In this document: one piece after another, positions 34,539 to 44,014 of the stretch
Layout of the letters: each line of letters starts with the position of its first letter
How positions within the stretch are numbered: position 1 is the stretch's first letter
DNA from: G963666705 sp963666705
GTDB lineage: Bacteria; Pseudomonadota; Alphaproteobacteria; CADEGL01
Length of the DNA stretch: 64,000 bases
Reading direction: 5' to 3'
NCBI GenBank assembly: GCA_963666705.2
Contig: CAXXKO010000004.1
Coordinates: 124,001-188,000, forward strand
Notes under the pieces: model-generated
Told to the model about the DNA's origin: nothing
Databases searched by the model: none
What the model saw: the letters and a program-made list of their open reading frames with translations, nothing else
Position numbers and translations under genes: made by a program

Positions 34539-35922
34539 GTGTCGCAAGGTTGGTGGAAAATTGGAGAACTGGCGTAAACTCCTGATTGTAAAACATTCAG
34601 AAAGGCGGTGTGCAGCCGCCGAAAGGAGCTTACGCCATGAAACATCTTACGGCATCGACGTCGCCCAGTCCATTTTCCGGTGAGAATTGGTTCGATCCCC
34701 TGGAGGATGCGATCCGCTTTCGCGTCCGCGCCTTCATCGAGGCTGTGGTGGCGGAGGAAGCGCAAGCGGCGCTGGGCGGCCGTGCGCGCTATCAACGCAG
34801 CGGCGCGCCCAAGGGTTATCGCAACGGCCACCGGCATCGGCAGCTTGTCGGCACCTTCGGAGCGCTGACGGTTTCGCTCCCCCGCGTCCGCCTGCTCGAT
34901 GGGGATGGCGGTGAGAAGGAATGGCGGAGCCAGACCATCCAGGCCTACAAGCGGCTGACCAAACGGGCCGAGGCGATTATCGCCAATACGTACCTTGCCG
35001 GCACCAACACGCGCCGTGTCCGCCGAGCGCTGGCCGGCCTGTTCGGGGGCAAGGTCGGCAAGGACGCGGTGAGCCGCGCCTGGCGCAAGGTAAAGACCGA
35101 CTGGGAGAGCTGGCAGGCTCGGGACTTGTCGGGCGAGGACATTGTCCGGCTGATCCTGGATGGCACCGGCGTCAAGGCGCGCCTTGATGGGCGAGTGCTG
35201 TCAATCCCGCTGCTGGTCGTGCTTGGGGTGCGGCGGGACGGCCAGAAGGTTCTGCTCGCGGTCAAGAACATGGGCGGGGAGACCGAGGCGGCCTGGCGCC
35301 ATGTCCTGGAGGACCTTCTCGGCCGTGGCCTGAAGGCGCCGGAGCTTCTGATCGTAGACGGCGGCAAGGGCCTGGAGGCGGCGCTGGCCAGCCTGTGGAG
35401 CGATATTCCGGTGCAGCGCTGCACGGTGCACAAGGAGCGCAACCTCCTCGCCCATGCGCCGAAGGCGTTGCACGACGAGGTCAAGGCCGACTACACCGAC
35501 ATGATGTACGCCGAAAACGCCGAGCAAGTGCGCAAGAAGCGCAAGGCCTTCCTGGCCAAGTGGCGGCTCCGCTGCCGGGGCGTGGCGGACAGCCTGGAAG
35601 AGGCGGGGGAGCGGCTGTTCACCTTCCTGCGCTATCCGCCGCAGCAATGGAAGTCCTTGCGGACCACCAACGCCATCGAACGCCTGCACGGGGAATTCAA
35701 GCGCCGGGTGAAGACCCAATGCGCACTACCCAACGCGGAAACGGCGGCCATGCTGTTCTGGGCCTTGATGGCCTCGGGGCAGATCACCATGCGCCGCGTC
35801 GGTGGCTGGCAAACACTCGACCAAGCGCCGGTCAAGAAGCCGATTGACCTCGCCGCCTGATTGAGCAACCGATCGTGATCGGGAGCTACGCCAAAAACCA
35901 ATTTCCACCAACTATCGGACAC
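34539..35922 (+). mobile_element. IS256-family insertion sequence
   Basis: About 1.38 kb. The ends match as imperfect inverted repeats: GTGTCGCAAGGTTGGTGGAA at the left against GTGTCCGATAGTTGGTGGAA read inward from the right, continuing AATTGG on both sides. No matching 8-9-bp target duplication was found. Inserted between the methyltransferase and the BFD-like gene. Confidence 0.82.
34637..35860 (+). CDS. IS256 family (mutator-type) transposase
   Basis: 407 residues from ATG 34637. Visible features are LILDGTGVKARLDGR (first Asp), LLIVDGGKGLEAALASLWSD (second Asp), QRCTVHKERNLLAHAP and the catalytic Glu in TTNAIERLHGEFKRRVK, which define the mutator/IS256 DDE enzyme. The frame is intact. 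Confidence 0.94.
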   Translation: MKHLTASTSPSPFSGENWFDPLEDAIRFRVRAFIEAVVAEEAQAALGGRARYQRSGAPKGYRNGHRHRQLVGTFGALTVSLPRVRLLDGDGGEKEWRSQTIQAYKRLTKRAEAIIANTYLAGTNTRRVRRALAGLFGGKVGKDAVSRAWRKVKTDWESWQARDLSGEDIVRLILDGTGVKARLDGRVLSIPLLVVLGVRRDGQKVLLAVKNMGGETEAAWRHVLEDLLGRGLKAPELLIVDGGKGLEAALASLWSDIPVQRCTVHKERNLLAHAPKALHDEVKADYTDMMYAENAEQVRKKRKAFLAKWRLRCRGVADSLEEAGERLFTFLRYPPQQWKSLRTTNAIERLHGEFKRRVKTQCALPNAETAAMLFWALMASGQITMRRVGGWQTLDQAPVKKPIDLAA

Positions 35923-36003
35923 GACCCCAGGTGGCGCGCCCGGAGGCAGCCACCGCATCCTGAGCGTCACCGCGCGAGAGGTCACGAAGGGGGCTGGGAG
36001 AAG

Positions 36004-37214
36004 ATGGCGGAGCCCACGCGAGTCCAGAGGAGTGGTTTCGACGAGGTCGTGTGCACCTGTGTCGGGCTGACCCGCGGTCAGCTCGAGGGCTCGATCGCCC
36101 GTGAGCCCGAAATCAGTTTCGATGCGCTGTTGAAACAAAACGGTGCCGGATCGACTTGCACGGCCTGTATGCTCGACCTTGAGTACCTGTTCTCCGTGTG
36201 CCCGCGGGGTGGTGGCCAACGTGTTGCCCGCGACACGTTCGCGCCGGCCGCCCGGGGGCCTCTGGGGCGAATGCTCAAGGACCGGATATACGGATTCCTC
36301 GACCGTTGTTCACCGTTGGTGCCCTATCACCTCAGCAATCCCATGCCGGTGCTCGCCGGTTTTGGGATCGAGGAGTTCGTGTGCGTCGCTAACGACAGTC
36401 TGCTCTACGCCAACGTGTTGCCCGCGACACGTTCGCGCCGGCCGCCCGGGGGCCTCTGGGGCGAATGCTCAAGGACCGGATATACGGATTCCTCGACCGT
36501 TGTTCACCGTTGGTGCCCTATCACCTCAGCAATCCCATGCCGGTGCTCGCCGGTTTTGGGATCGAGGAGTTCGTGTGCGTCGCTAACGACAGTCTGCTCT
36601 ACGAAGGTGAAATCGCCGCGCCGCCGACGACCGTGGGCCTCTCCGTCAGGGACGCGGGCGGCGTCGTCCGCTATCAGGGCCGTCACCGGATCGAGCCGGA
36701 GGCGACATTGCGGTTCGAGGTCTCGCGTTTCATTGCGCCGGTGACTGGGGGCGAAACCGGTCTGCCGGCCATGGGCAGTGTCGAAATCTCCAGGGTGGCG
36801 GACCGGCCAGGCACCCGCGGCACCACCCGGCCCCAGATCACAATCAACGCCGCCGACGGCTGCTGCGCCGTACACAGCCAAGCCGCTGGCCCGGGCAATG
36901 TGCCGCGTTGGTTCACCTGTCTCTATCGGCCGCGCGATGAACGCTGCTTCATCAGCATCATGAACGCCAGTGACAAGCCGCTCAAAGGCGCGATGAGCTA
37001 TCCCCTCGGGGTTGAAGGCGTCGAGGCCAAGGCACACCCCATTGCCTTGCCGCCGCACGGCACAGGCCTTCACGAAATCACGCTCGACCCCGAGGAAGCG
37101 GCCCGGCTAGGCGGCGCGCCACTCACCTTCAAGACGCTGCACGACCGGCCGAACAAGGCGCATATCCTGTGCGCCAGTCCTGACTTGCGTCGCTTCTCGA
37201 TCGATCATATCTAG
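36004..37214 (+). pseudogene. BFD-like [2Fe-2S] protein with unknown C-terminal domain, broken by a tandem duplication
   Basis: From ATG 36004 (GGGAG about 6 nt upstream) the first 50 residues match the bacterioferritin-associated-ferredoxin-like domain: VVCTCVGLTRGQLEG and GSTCTACMLDLEYLF, giving C-x-C-x32-C-x2-C, the family spacing for a [2Fe-2S] cluster. A beta-rich domain of about 250 residues follows that I do not recognise. A 194-bp direct duplication (36215-36408 and 36409-36602) shifts the frame; removing one copy restores a 338-residue protein ending at 37214. The second part could still be translated from ATG 36465. Confidence 0.75.
36215..36602. repeat. Perfect 194-bp tandem duplication
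   Basis: 36215-36408 and 36409-36602 appear identical base for base, beginning GCCAACGTGTTGCCCGCGAC. 194 is not a multiple of three, so the host gene is frameshifted. The identity indicates a very recent event, or an assembly artefact. Confidence 0.9.
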
Positions 37215-37230
37215 GCGCCTGGGGTAAGCC

Positions 37231-38052
37231 GTGTACAACTACCTCATTCCCAACGTGGTATCCCTGCCGGTGGGCTACGATTGCACCTTCGCGGTGCCGG
37301 CGGACGAGATTGCCGCCCGAATGCGGACCGGCACTGGAACCGTGCTGCGCTCGATGGAGGTGTTCTTCGATGGAGAGCGATTGCGCGATGAAGAGACCCG
37401 GCTAACCTTCCGCGACGGTGGGTTAGTCGAGGGAGACGACGCGCCCATTCACTGGTCCGGCGCCTCCAACCCGGGGCGCGTCCATCCGGGCTATATGGAA
37501 ATCGGCTACCATTCCGTCGACCGCTCGCCCATCTTCGCCGTCAACCGACCGATAACGCCCTACGCCATCTATGCCGCGCCCGGCAAGAAGTCCTTCTTCT
37601 CCGATAATGCCCAGAAATTCTCCAATCCGGTGATCATCGACCAGATCGCCAAGTTCGGCCGCTATGTCGATGGCTATCCCGTGGTCCAGATCGACCGTGA
37701 CCGCGACTACGGCGAATCGCTGATCCTCATCAATCCGTACAAGAAGCCCGTGCTGGCGAGCGTACATACCCCCGACGGGCGGACCACCGGCCGCATTCGC
37801 GTGCCGGCCATGACCGCCCGGCGGCTCGATCTCGCGATGTTGCTGGAGGCGGAAGAGCGGCGCTGGGTCGGCCGCATCCAGCTCACCGCGAACAACCGCT
37901 TGATCCCCTTCGATATCAAGCATTCGTTCGCGGACCCGACCGTGATCAGCGACCATGAGCATTTCGATCCGTTCCGCGGCGACCCCACGCACATGCCGTT
38001 CACGCTCATGGCACGCGTTCGCGTCGGTGCCTGGCTGGGGCGCGGTCGGTAG
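37231..38052 (+). CDS. Hypothetical protein, beta-rich, paired with the BFD-like gene
   Basis: 273 residues from GTG 37231, 16 bp after the BFD-like gene, so likely co-transcribed. No signal peptide or membrane helix is obvious. Aromatic and proline-rich strands alternate (NRPITPYAIYAAPGKKSFFS, DRDYGESLILINPYKKPVLA), suggesting a beta-sandwich. No family recognised. The neighbouring DUF218 gene and upstream BFD-like gene suggest a small surface-polysaccharide accessory operon. Confidence 0.6.
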   Translation: MYNYLIPNVVSLPVGYDCTFAVPADEIAARMRTGTGTVLRSMEVFFDGERLRDEETRLTFRDGGLVEGDDAPIHWSGASNPGRVHPGYMEIGYHSVDRSPIFAVNRPITPYAIYAAPGKKSFFSDNAQKFSNPVIIDQIAKFGRYVDGYPVVQIDRDRDYGESLILINPYKKPVLASVHTPDGRTTGRIRVPAMTARRLDLAMLLEAEERRWVGRIQLTANNRLIPFDIKHSFADPTVISDHEHFDPFRGDPTHMPFTLMARVRVGAWLGRGR

Positions 38053-38115
38053 GGCGCCGAGCCAGGCGGGCTCCCGCTACCATCCACATCCATCGGCCAC
38101 TTCGAACGGACTCTG

Positions 38116-38146
38116 ATGGAACTCCTCCAGGAACTGATCAGATTGC
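38116..38146 (+). pseudogene. 5' fragment of a DUF218/YdcF-like gene, cut by IS21
   Basis: ATG GAA CTC CTC CAG and so on gives MELLQELIRL, then the IS21 element starts at 38147. Joining 38146 to 40736 removes the element and one target copy, and restores one continuous frame into the DUF218 gene. Confidence 0.7.
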
Positions 38147-38346
38147 TGTCAACGGCGGAGCAAAATTAGTCCACCCGGGCGGAGCAAAACTAGTCCACTT
38201 AACGTTATGCGGTACGCGGTGTTGGGGGGTTGTCCTGGTAGTCCATAGGAGGGACCCGCGCTGCTTCGTGTAGCGCTTGCGTTACGCGGAGCGAAGCAGC
38301 GTGGGAGGTTCCTGTGGACCCACCGGGTCAACCATTGCACCGGCGG

Positions 38347-39117
38347 TCAAGCAGGTATTTTTGGGGATTTCCGCCGTTTTTGGCTTTGGTTGAGACGATA
38401 GCTCTCGCCGTTCATTTCCAGGATATGGACATGGTGGGTGAGGCGGTCCAGCAAAGCCCCGGTCAGGCGTTCCGAGCCGAATATCTCCGTCCACTCATCG
38501 AACGGCAAGTTGGAGGTCACCAGGATCGAGCCCCGCTCGTAGCGCTGGCTGAAGACTTCGAACAGCAGCTCGGCGCCGGTCTTCGAGAGCGGCACGAAGC
38601 CGAGTTCGTCGATGATCAGAAGGTGATACTTTGCCAGTTGCTTCTGCAGGCGCAACAGGCGTTTTTCATCCCCGGCCTCCATCAGTTCATGAACCAGGGC
38701 AGCGGCCGTGAGGAAGCCGACGGAGAGCCCCTTTTGGCAGGCCGCCAGACCGAGACCGAGGGCGATATGGGTCTTGCCGGTTCCGCTGTTGCCGAGCGCG
38801 ATGATATTCTCACGACGCTCGACGTATTCGCATCGCGCCAACTCCAGAACCAGCATCTTGTCGAGCGATGCGATGGCCTTGAAGTCGAAGCTGTCGAGGC
38901 TTTTGACGGCGGGGAACCTGGCCTGTCTGATCCGCCGCTCGACCATGCGGCGCTCACGGTCGATCAGTTCCAACTCGGTCAGACGGACAAGATACCGCAC
39001 ATGGTCGGCGCCCTCGGTGGCGCATTGGCGGGCCAGCTTGTCGTATTCGCGCAGGAACGTCGGCAGTTTCAGGGTCTTGAGGTGATGGGCCAGCAACACT
39101 TGCGGCGTATCGGTCAT
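38347..39117 (-). CDS. istB: IS21 helper ATPase IstB, copy 1
   Basis: 256 residues from ATG 39117, overlapping the IstA stop (ATGA). Walker A is ALGNSGTGKTHIALGL, Walker B is HLLIIDELGFVPLS. IstB is the AAA+ protein that stimulates IstA transposition and selects targets. The reading frame is open further upstream but that part is inside istA. Confidence 0.95.
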   Translation of the reverse strand: MTDTPQVLLAHHLKTLKLPTFLREYDKLARQCATEGADHVRYLVRLTELELIDRERRMVERRIRQARFPAVKSLDSFDFKAIASLDKMLVLELARCEYVERRENIIALGNSGTGKTHIALGLGLAACQKGLSVGFLTAAALVHELMEAGDEKRLLRLQKQLAKYHLLIIDELGFVPLSKTGAELLFEVFSQRYERGSILVTSNLPFDEWTEIFGSERLTGALLDRLTHHVHILEMNGESYRLNQSQKRRKSPKIPA

Positions 39118-40628
39118 GACGCGCCTCCACCCAACAAGCTCATATAACTGGCGGCGGCCGTGGTCGCCACGTTGGCCCGAGGCAGGTAGGGATAGATATC
39201 CAGGTCGAGTTTGGGCGGGCGTCGCTCGATACGGCACAGCACAAGGTGTTTGACGGCGTCGTAGCCGATCGCACCCAGGCGCAGGGCGTCCTTCACCGCG
39301 CCGTGAAGCACCTCGAGATCGAAGGTCTCCACAAGCCGAAGGACCTGGACGTATTCCCGCTTGCCGGCCTTGCCCATGCGCGCCTCCAGGAGACGGCGCA
39401 GGGTTGGGAAGGCATCAGGCAGTTCCCATCCGGCTAGCGGCGCGGCCTGATCCAGGGCACCGATCTTGTGCTCCAGCAAAGCCAGGTAGTGGATCGGATC
39501 GAAGACCATGTCTTCCCGGTCGTAGGAACGGGGGTGTCGGGCAATGATCCCGGCGCCGCAACCGATAACCACCTCGTGGACATAGCCACGGATCCAGACT
39601 TCCTGATGGCCGTAGGCGACGGGCACGGAATAGTCATTCGTCCGGTAGCGCACCAGGGACAGCGAGTTGACCCGCGTGCCCTGCTTGTCGCACGCGTCGA
39701 ACGGTGCCGGCAGTGGCCTCTTCAACGCTTCGCGGTCACGCACAAACCGTTCGCCGATGCTCTCGCGGTGGCCGCGCAGGACGTTGCCTTGCCGGTTGCG
39801 GCATTGCTCTTCCAGGTGGCCATTGAAGGCGTCCCAGCTCGCGAACCGGGGACGCGGCGTCATGAAGTTCCGCCGGGCATAGCCGACCACCCCCTCCACA
39901 TTGCCTTTGTCGTTACCCTTGCCGGGACGGCCGTAGCGGTCCTCGAAGAGGTAATGGGACTGCAGCCCGCTGAACGCCCGCGTTCGTTGCCGCGTGCCAT
40001 CTGACAAGATGCGCGACACCAGACACTTGTCGTTGTCGTAAAGAATCGATTGGGGAACGCCGCCGAAAAAAACAAAGGCTCTGTTGTGCCCGTCCAGCCA
40101 GGCCTCCGTCGTCGCCGCCGGGTAGGCCGCAACGAAGCAGGCATCGCTGTGGGGAAGTGTCATGACGAAAAAATGCGCCCGATACTTGACGCCGGCGATG
40201 ATCGCATCCGCCTCGCCAAAGTCCGCTCGAGCATGGCCCGGAGGATGTGACAACGGCACAAACATCTCACGCCGACGAAGGCGCCGTTCCCGAACGTAAT
40301 CCTTCACGATGGTCTCTTTGCCCGTGAAGCCATGTTCGTCGCGAAGGCGCTCGAATATACGCTTCGCCGTGTGGTGCTGCTTACGGTGAACCGTTCGGTC
40401 CTCCTCCAGAATACGGTCGATGATATCCGTGAAGGGGGCCAGTTTCGGGCGTTTCGGTGGCTGGCGTCGCCGATATCCCGGCGGTTCCGAATGCCGCAGC
40501 ATCTTCCTCACCGTCTCGCGCGCAATGCCAAACCGACTTGCCGCCTCTCGCTGGCTCAGACCATCAACATGGCAGGCCAGCCGAACGCGCAGATATAGGT
40601 CCACGGTGTACATCCTCCCGCCTTCCAT
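39114..40628 (-). CDS. istA: IS21 transposase IstA, copy 1
   Basis: 504 residues. The N-terminal helix-turn-helix is LSQREAASRFGIARETVRKM; the DDE core shows GHARADFGEADAIIAG, SILYDNDKCLV and NDKGNVEGVVGYARRNFM. An alternative ATG at 40613 (MYTVDLYLRV) is also in frame. It differs from copy 2 at two residues: TPRPRF against TPLPRF, and HYLALLEH against HYLPLLEH. Confidence 0.95.
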   Translation of the reverse strand: MEGGRMYTVDLYLRVRLACHVDGLSQREAASRFGIARETVRKMLRHSEPPGYRRRQPPKRPKLAPFTDIIDRILEEDRTVHRKQHHTAKRIFERLRDEHGFTGKETIVKDYVRERRLRRREMFVPLSHPPGHARADFGEADAIIAGVKYRAHFFVMTLPHSDACFVAAYPAATTEAWLDGHNRAFVFFGGVPQSILYDNDKCLVSRILSDGTRQRTRAFSGLQSHYLFEDRYGRPGKGNDKGNVEGVVGYARRNFMTPRPRFASWDAFNGHLEEQCRNRQGNVLRGHRESIGERFVRDREALKRPLPAPFDACDKQGTRVNSLSLVRYRTNDYSVPVAYGHQEVWIRGYVHEVVIGCGAGIIARHPRSYDREDMVFDPIHYLALLEHKIGALDQAAPLAGWELPDAFPTLRRLLEARMGKAGKREYVQVLRLVETFDLEVLHGAVKDALRLGAIGYDAVKHLVLCRIERRPPKLDLDIYPYLPRANVATTAAASYMSLLGGGAS

Positions 40629-40737
40629 CTCAAAAAAGATCGAAGGCTACAGGTGGCAGAGTTTTACTCCGCCCGCGGCTGGGAAATCCCGCCGCTTCCG
40701 TGGACTAATTTGTCACCGCCGTTCTCACAGATTGCCG

Positions 40738-41478
40738 ATGCCGTTCATTGTGCTGGCGGGCGCCGGCCTGATCTTGTGGCCGCTGCGCCGGGCGCGCCGC
40801 GCGCTCTTCGCCATCAGCGCGCTGGGGCTTCTACTCTCGGGTGTGCCGGTGCTGGGTAAGATCGCGTTCCTGCCTCAGTGGTCCGTGATCCCGAGCTGGT
40901 CGGCGCAAACCGATCCGACGCCGATCGCCATCGTGGTTCCGACGGCCGGCATATTTCTCTCTGCCCCGGGACGCTGGAGCCCGAGCGCGGCTTCCGTGGC
41001 GCGGCTCACACGGGGCCTCGCGTTGCGGGACAGGATCGTCACGCGGGGGGCCGCCGATGTGGCCCTCGTGTTTGTCGGCGGGCAGACCGGCCCGGGACGC
41101 CCAGCGGAGGCCGAGGTGCTGATGGCGGCCTTCGGCTTGGACCGGCGCGCCGTCCTGCTCGACACGGTGGCGCGGGATAGCGATGAATCGGCTACGGCGG
41201 TGCGAGGGCTGCTCGCCGCCGCCGGACAGGGGCCTCTCCTCGTGGTCACCGATACGCTCCATATGGCGCGTTTCGGGCTGTCCCTGCGCCGCGAGGGTTT
41301 CGAGGTCTACGGCGCGGCGCTCGACGATCTCGGCCTGACGCGTATCGGCTGGGACGACTTCATCCCGCGGATCGCGGGCCTCGCGGTCAATTCGAAGGTC
41401 ATCCATTCATACGCCGGCTTGGCATTCTACTTCCTCACCGGGCGCCTCTCGGCCTCGCACCTATTCGCCGGTCGCTAA
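40738..41478 (+). CDS. DUF218 (YdcF/SanA/ElyC-like) membrane protein, N-terminus lost to IS21
   Basis: The remaining frame from ATG 40738 encodes 246 residues. Two hydrophobic helices come first (PFIVLAGAGLILWPL, ALFAISALGLLLSGVPVLG). The DUF218 domain follows: DPTPIAIVVPTAGI, DVALVFVGGQTGPGRPAEAE, then LLDTVARDSDESATAVRGLL and LLVVTDTLHMARFGLSLRRE. DUF218 proteins act in envelope polysaccharide metabolism. Without IS21 the protein would start 11 codons earlier at 38116 (MELLQELIRLP). The product may survive if translation restarts at 40738. Confidence 0.75.
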   Translation: MPFIVLAGAGLILWPLRRARRALFAISALGLLLSGVPVLGKIAFLPQWSVIPSWSAQTDPTPIAIVVPTAGIFLSAPGRWSPSAASVARLTRGLALRDRIVTRGAADVALVFVGGQTGPGRPAEAEVLMAAFGLDRRAVLLDTVARDSDESATAVRGLLAAAGQGPLLVVTDTLHMARFGLSLRREGFEVYGAALDDLGLTRIGWDDFIPRIAGLAVNSKVIHSYAGLAFYFLTGRLSASHLFAGR

Positions 41479-41483
41479 GCGCC

Positions 41484-42932
41484 TCAACGGCGCCAGCCGA
41501 GCGTCTCGACGAGGTCGGCGATATGATGGGTCTGCACCAGGTTCATCCGGGTCCCGGAGCGGGGGTAGCCGACGGCGGTCACGACGATGAAGTCGTCATC
41601 CTCGAGTTGGCCTTGGCGCCACAACGCCTCGAGACAGGCGACGATATGGTCGGTGCTGCGGCGCGAGAAGGCCACGTCGACGAGGATGCCCCGGGTGCCG
41701 GGGAAGAGGTTGAAGCCGCACACCGCCGCCGCATCGTCCGAGACGGCCAGAATCGGTTGACGGGGCCGGCCCGCCGCCACCATTCGGGCGGCATAGCCCG
41801 ATCGGGTCACTGCGACGATCTTGGTGATCGGCAGCGACCGGCAGATCAAGGCGACGGCATCGCCCATCACCTCGGGGGACGAACGGCCGGGCCGATTCCC
41901 ATGCCCGTCCCGCACATCCCGCAGATGCTCGTCCTGCACATCCTGCATATGAGAGACGGCGGCATCGGCGATTCGCCGCATCACCGATACCGCCCGGACC
42001 GGGTGGTCGCCGACCGCGGTTTCGCCCGAAAGCATGGTCGCGGCGCATCCATCGAGCACGGCGTTGGTGATATCGCTGATTTCGGCCTTGGTCGGCTGCG
42101 AGCTCTCGATCATCGAATGAAGCATCTCGGTGGCGACGATCACCGGCTTGCCCGCTTTGTTGGCGACATCGAGAATTCTCTTCTGGTAGAGCGACAAGGT
42201 CTCGAAACGCGTCTCCACCGAGAGGTCGCCGCGATCGATCATGACCGCGTCGGTCGCGGCGATGACCTCGGACATATTGGCGAATCCGCGCTCGTTCTCG
42301 ATCTTGGACACGATGCTGGGAATTGGGCCGCCGATCAGATCGCGTATGGCTTCTATGTGATCGGCGGATTCGACGAAGCTGATGCCGACAAAATCGACCC
42401 CCTTCGCGCGGGCGAAATCGATTATCCCGCGATCCCGGTCGGTGACCAGCGCGCCATCGAATGACAGGCCCGGTACGTTGATACCTTTGCGGCTGCGCAG
42501 CGTTCCCTTGGTCTCGGCGCGACAGACGATATCGCGGCCACGGACCTCGACAACCGTAAAGCCAAGCGTCCCGTCATCGGCGAGGATCTCGCGGCCCGGC
42601 GCGACGGCCTCGTGCAGGGACGGATAATTGACCGGCACTTTTTCCGTCCCGTCATGCCCCGTCTCGGTGGTCAGAACGATTTGATCCCCGACGGCGAAGG
42701 TTGGCTCGTGCGCGAGATCGGTGGTGCGAATCTTGCGCCCGGGTATATCGAGCAGAATAGGCACCAGGGGGAGGGTCGCTCGGACCAGGGCGATGGTCTC
42801 GGCATGCCAATCGAGGTCGGCATGGGATCCATTGAGGCGCACGATATCCATGCCCGCCTCGTGGAGCGCGGACAGCGCCGCCGCCGAATTCGTCGCCGGC
42901 CCGATGGTGGCGACGATTTTTGTCCGACTCAC
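41484..42932 (-). CDS. pyk: Pyruvate kinase paralog in the PAPS operon
   Basis: 482 residues. The pyruvate kinase core is clear: TKIVATIGPATN, SIVSKIENERGF with the catalytic Lys, VIVATEMLHSMIESSQPTKA and AATMLSGETAVGDHP. Some near-invariant motifs differ: VRLNGSHAD instead of RLNFSHG, and MIDRGDLSVE instead of ARGDLGVE. The ATG overlaps the stop of the ATP sulfurylase gene. It may be a second, specialised pyruvate kinase that replaces ATP or removes PEP during sulfate activation; this is inference. Cytosolic. Confidence 0.85.
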   Translation of the reverse strand: MSRTKIVATIGPATNSAAALSALHEAGMDIVRLNGSHADLDWHAETIALVRATLPLVPILLDIPGRKIRTTDLAHEPTFAVGDQIVLTTETGHDGTEKVPVNYPSLHEAVAPGREILADDGTLGFTVVEVRGRDIVCRAETKGTLRSRKGINVPGLSFDGALVTDRDRGIIDFARAKGVDFVGISFVESADHIEAIRDLIGGPIPSIVSKIENERGFANMSEVIAATDAVMIDRGDLSVETRFETLSLYQKRILDVANKAGKPVIVATEMLHSMIESSQPTKAEISDITNAVLDGCAATMLSGETAVGDHPVRAVSVMRRIADAAVSHMQDVQDEHLRDVRDGHGNRPGRSSPEVMGDAVALICRSLPITKIVAVTRSGYAARMVAAGRPRQPILAVSDDAAAVCGFNLFPGTRGILVDVAFSRRSTDHIVACLEALWRQGQLEDDDFIVVTAVGYPRSGTRMNLVQTHHIADLVETLGWRR

Positions 42933-44014
42933 AGCTCGGTCTCCTCGATGAACAGGGGTACGCCGCGCAGGCTTTCAAGGACTTCGGATCGCATGATTCG
43001 TGTATCCGGCTCGGCGCCGCCGACGAGGATAGCGCGAATGTCCGTCCCCGCGATGTCCATGACCGCATCGGGCCTCGACACGCCGTGAGGGCAGGTGCGC
43101 TCGGTCACGATGCCGCCGCACAGGGTGCAATAATATGGCCCCGCCATGCATAGTATGGCGATGCCGAGCTCGTCGTCGAACCTTTGCACGAGGTCGTGGG
43201 CATCGTACTTCCCGTAATAATTCCCGACGCCAGCATGGTCGCGGCCCACGATGAAGTGCGTGCAGCCGTAGTTGCGCCGGATAATGGCATGAAGCACCGC
43301 CTCGCGCGGCCCGGCGTAGCGCATGGCCGTTGTCAAGGCGCCCAGCATGACACGATCCCGGGGATAGAACCCGGCGATCAAGGCGCGGTAACCGGTGAGA
43401 ATAGCCTGGGGCGTATAGTCGCCCTCCTTGCGTCGGCCGATCAGTGGCTGGATGAAAAGACCGTCCACCTGCTCGAGCGCGATACGCTGGAGATATTCAT
43501 GTGCCCGGTGCGGCACGTTGCGCGTCTGGAAGCCCGCGACCGTCCGCCAGCCGCGCGCGGCGAAGGCGGCCCGGGTCGCCCGTGGCGTCAACTCCTCGGC
43601 TGATACGTCGGGGCGGGTGCGCTTCATGAGGCGCACCGGCCCGCCGACGAACACATCACCCATGGAGAAAAAGTGAGAGACGCCAGGGTGCGCAGCGTCA
43701 TCGGTGCCGAAGACCTTGCGCACAACCTCGCGCTTGTCGCATTCATAGATGCTCTCGGGCACGACCTCGCCAACCTCGACGCCATCGAACCAGAGGCGGA
43801 CGGAAGGCAAGCCGGCGATTCCGGCGGCCCGGTCGCGGGTCGTATCGAGCACCACGGGAAGGGTGAAGACCATCCCGTCGGGAAGCCGCATATGGTCGAC
43901 AACACCGCGGAACTGATCCTCGTTCATGAAGCCGTCGAGCGGGTGCAGCGCGCCAAGCGCAAGATTCTCTAACTCGAGATACTGGGTCCGCGTGATGGCG
44001 AGATCACCCATCAA
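42929..44014 (-). CDS. sat: Sulfate adenylyltransferase (ATP sulfurylase)
   Basis: 361 residues. GFQTRNVPHRAHEYLQR contains the QxRNP-like and HxxH nucleotide motifs, with Val inserted where most have Pro directly, and FIVGRDHAGVGNYYGKYDAH is the second ATP motif. It makes adenosine 5'-phosphosulfate from ATP and sulfate. It overlaps the neighbouring genes at both ends (ATGA with APS kinase and with the pyruvate kinase paralog), so the three are one operon. It is of the single-chain Sat type rather than CysDN. Confidence 0.9.
   Translation of the reverse strand: MMGDLAITRTQYLELENLALGALHPLDGFMNEDQFRGVVDHMRLPDGMVFTLPVVLDTTRDRAAGIAGLPSVRLWFDGVEVGEVVPESIYECDKREVVRKVFGTDDAAHPGVSHFFSMGDVFVGGPVRLMKRTRPDVSAEELTPRATRAAFAARGWRTVAGFQTRNVPHRAHEYLQRIALEQVDGLFIQPLIGRRKEGDYTPQAILTGYRALIAGFYPRDRVMLGALTTAMRYAGPREAVLHAIIRRNYGCTHFIVGRDHAGVGNYYGKYDAHDLVQRFDDELGIAILCMAGPYYCTLCGGIVTERTCPHGVSRPDAVMDIAGTDIRAILVGGAEPDTRIMRSEVLESLRGVPLFIEETEL

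Larger units (their letters stand above)
38147..40727 (-). mobile_element. IS21-family element, copy 1 (2581 bp)
   Basis: Ends TGTCAACGGCGG and CCGCCGTTCTCA (TG...CA), with imperfect inverted repeats extending to TTAGTCCAC. An 8-bp target duplication CAGATTGC is present at 38139-38146 and 40728-40735. It carries istA and istB on the minus strand. It is nearly identical to 57560-60139. Confidence 0.95.
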
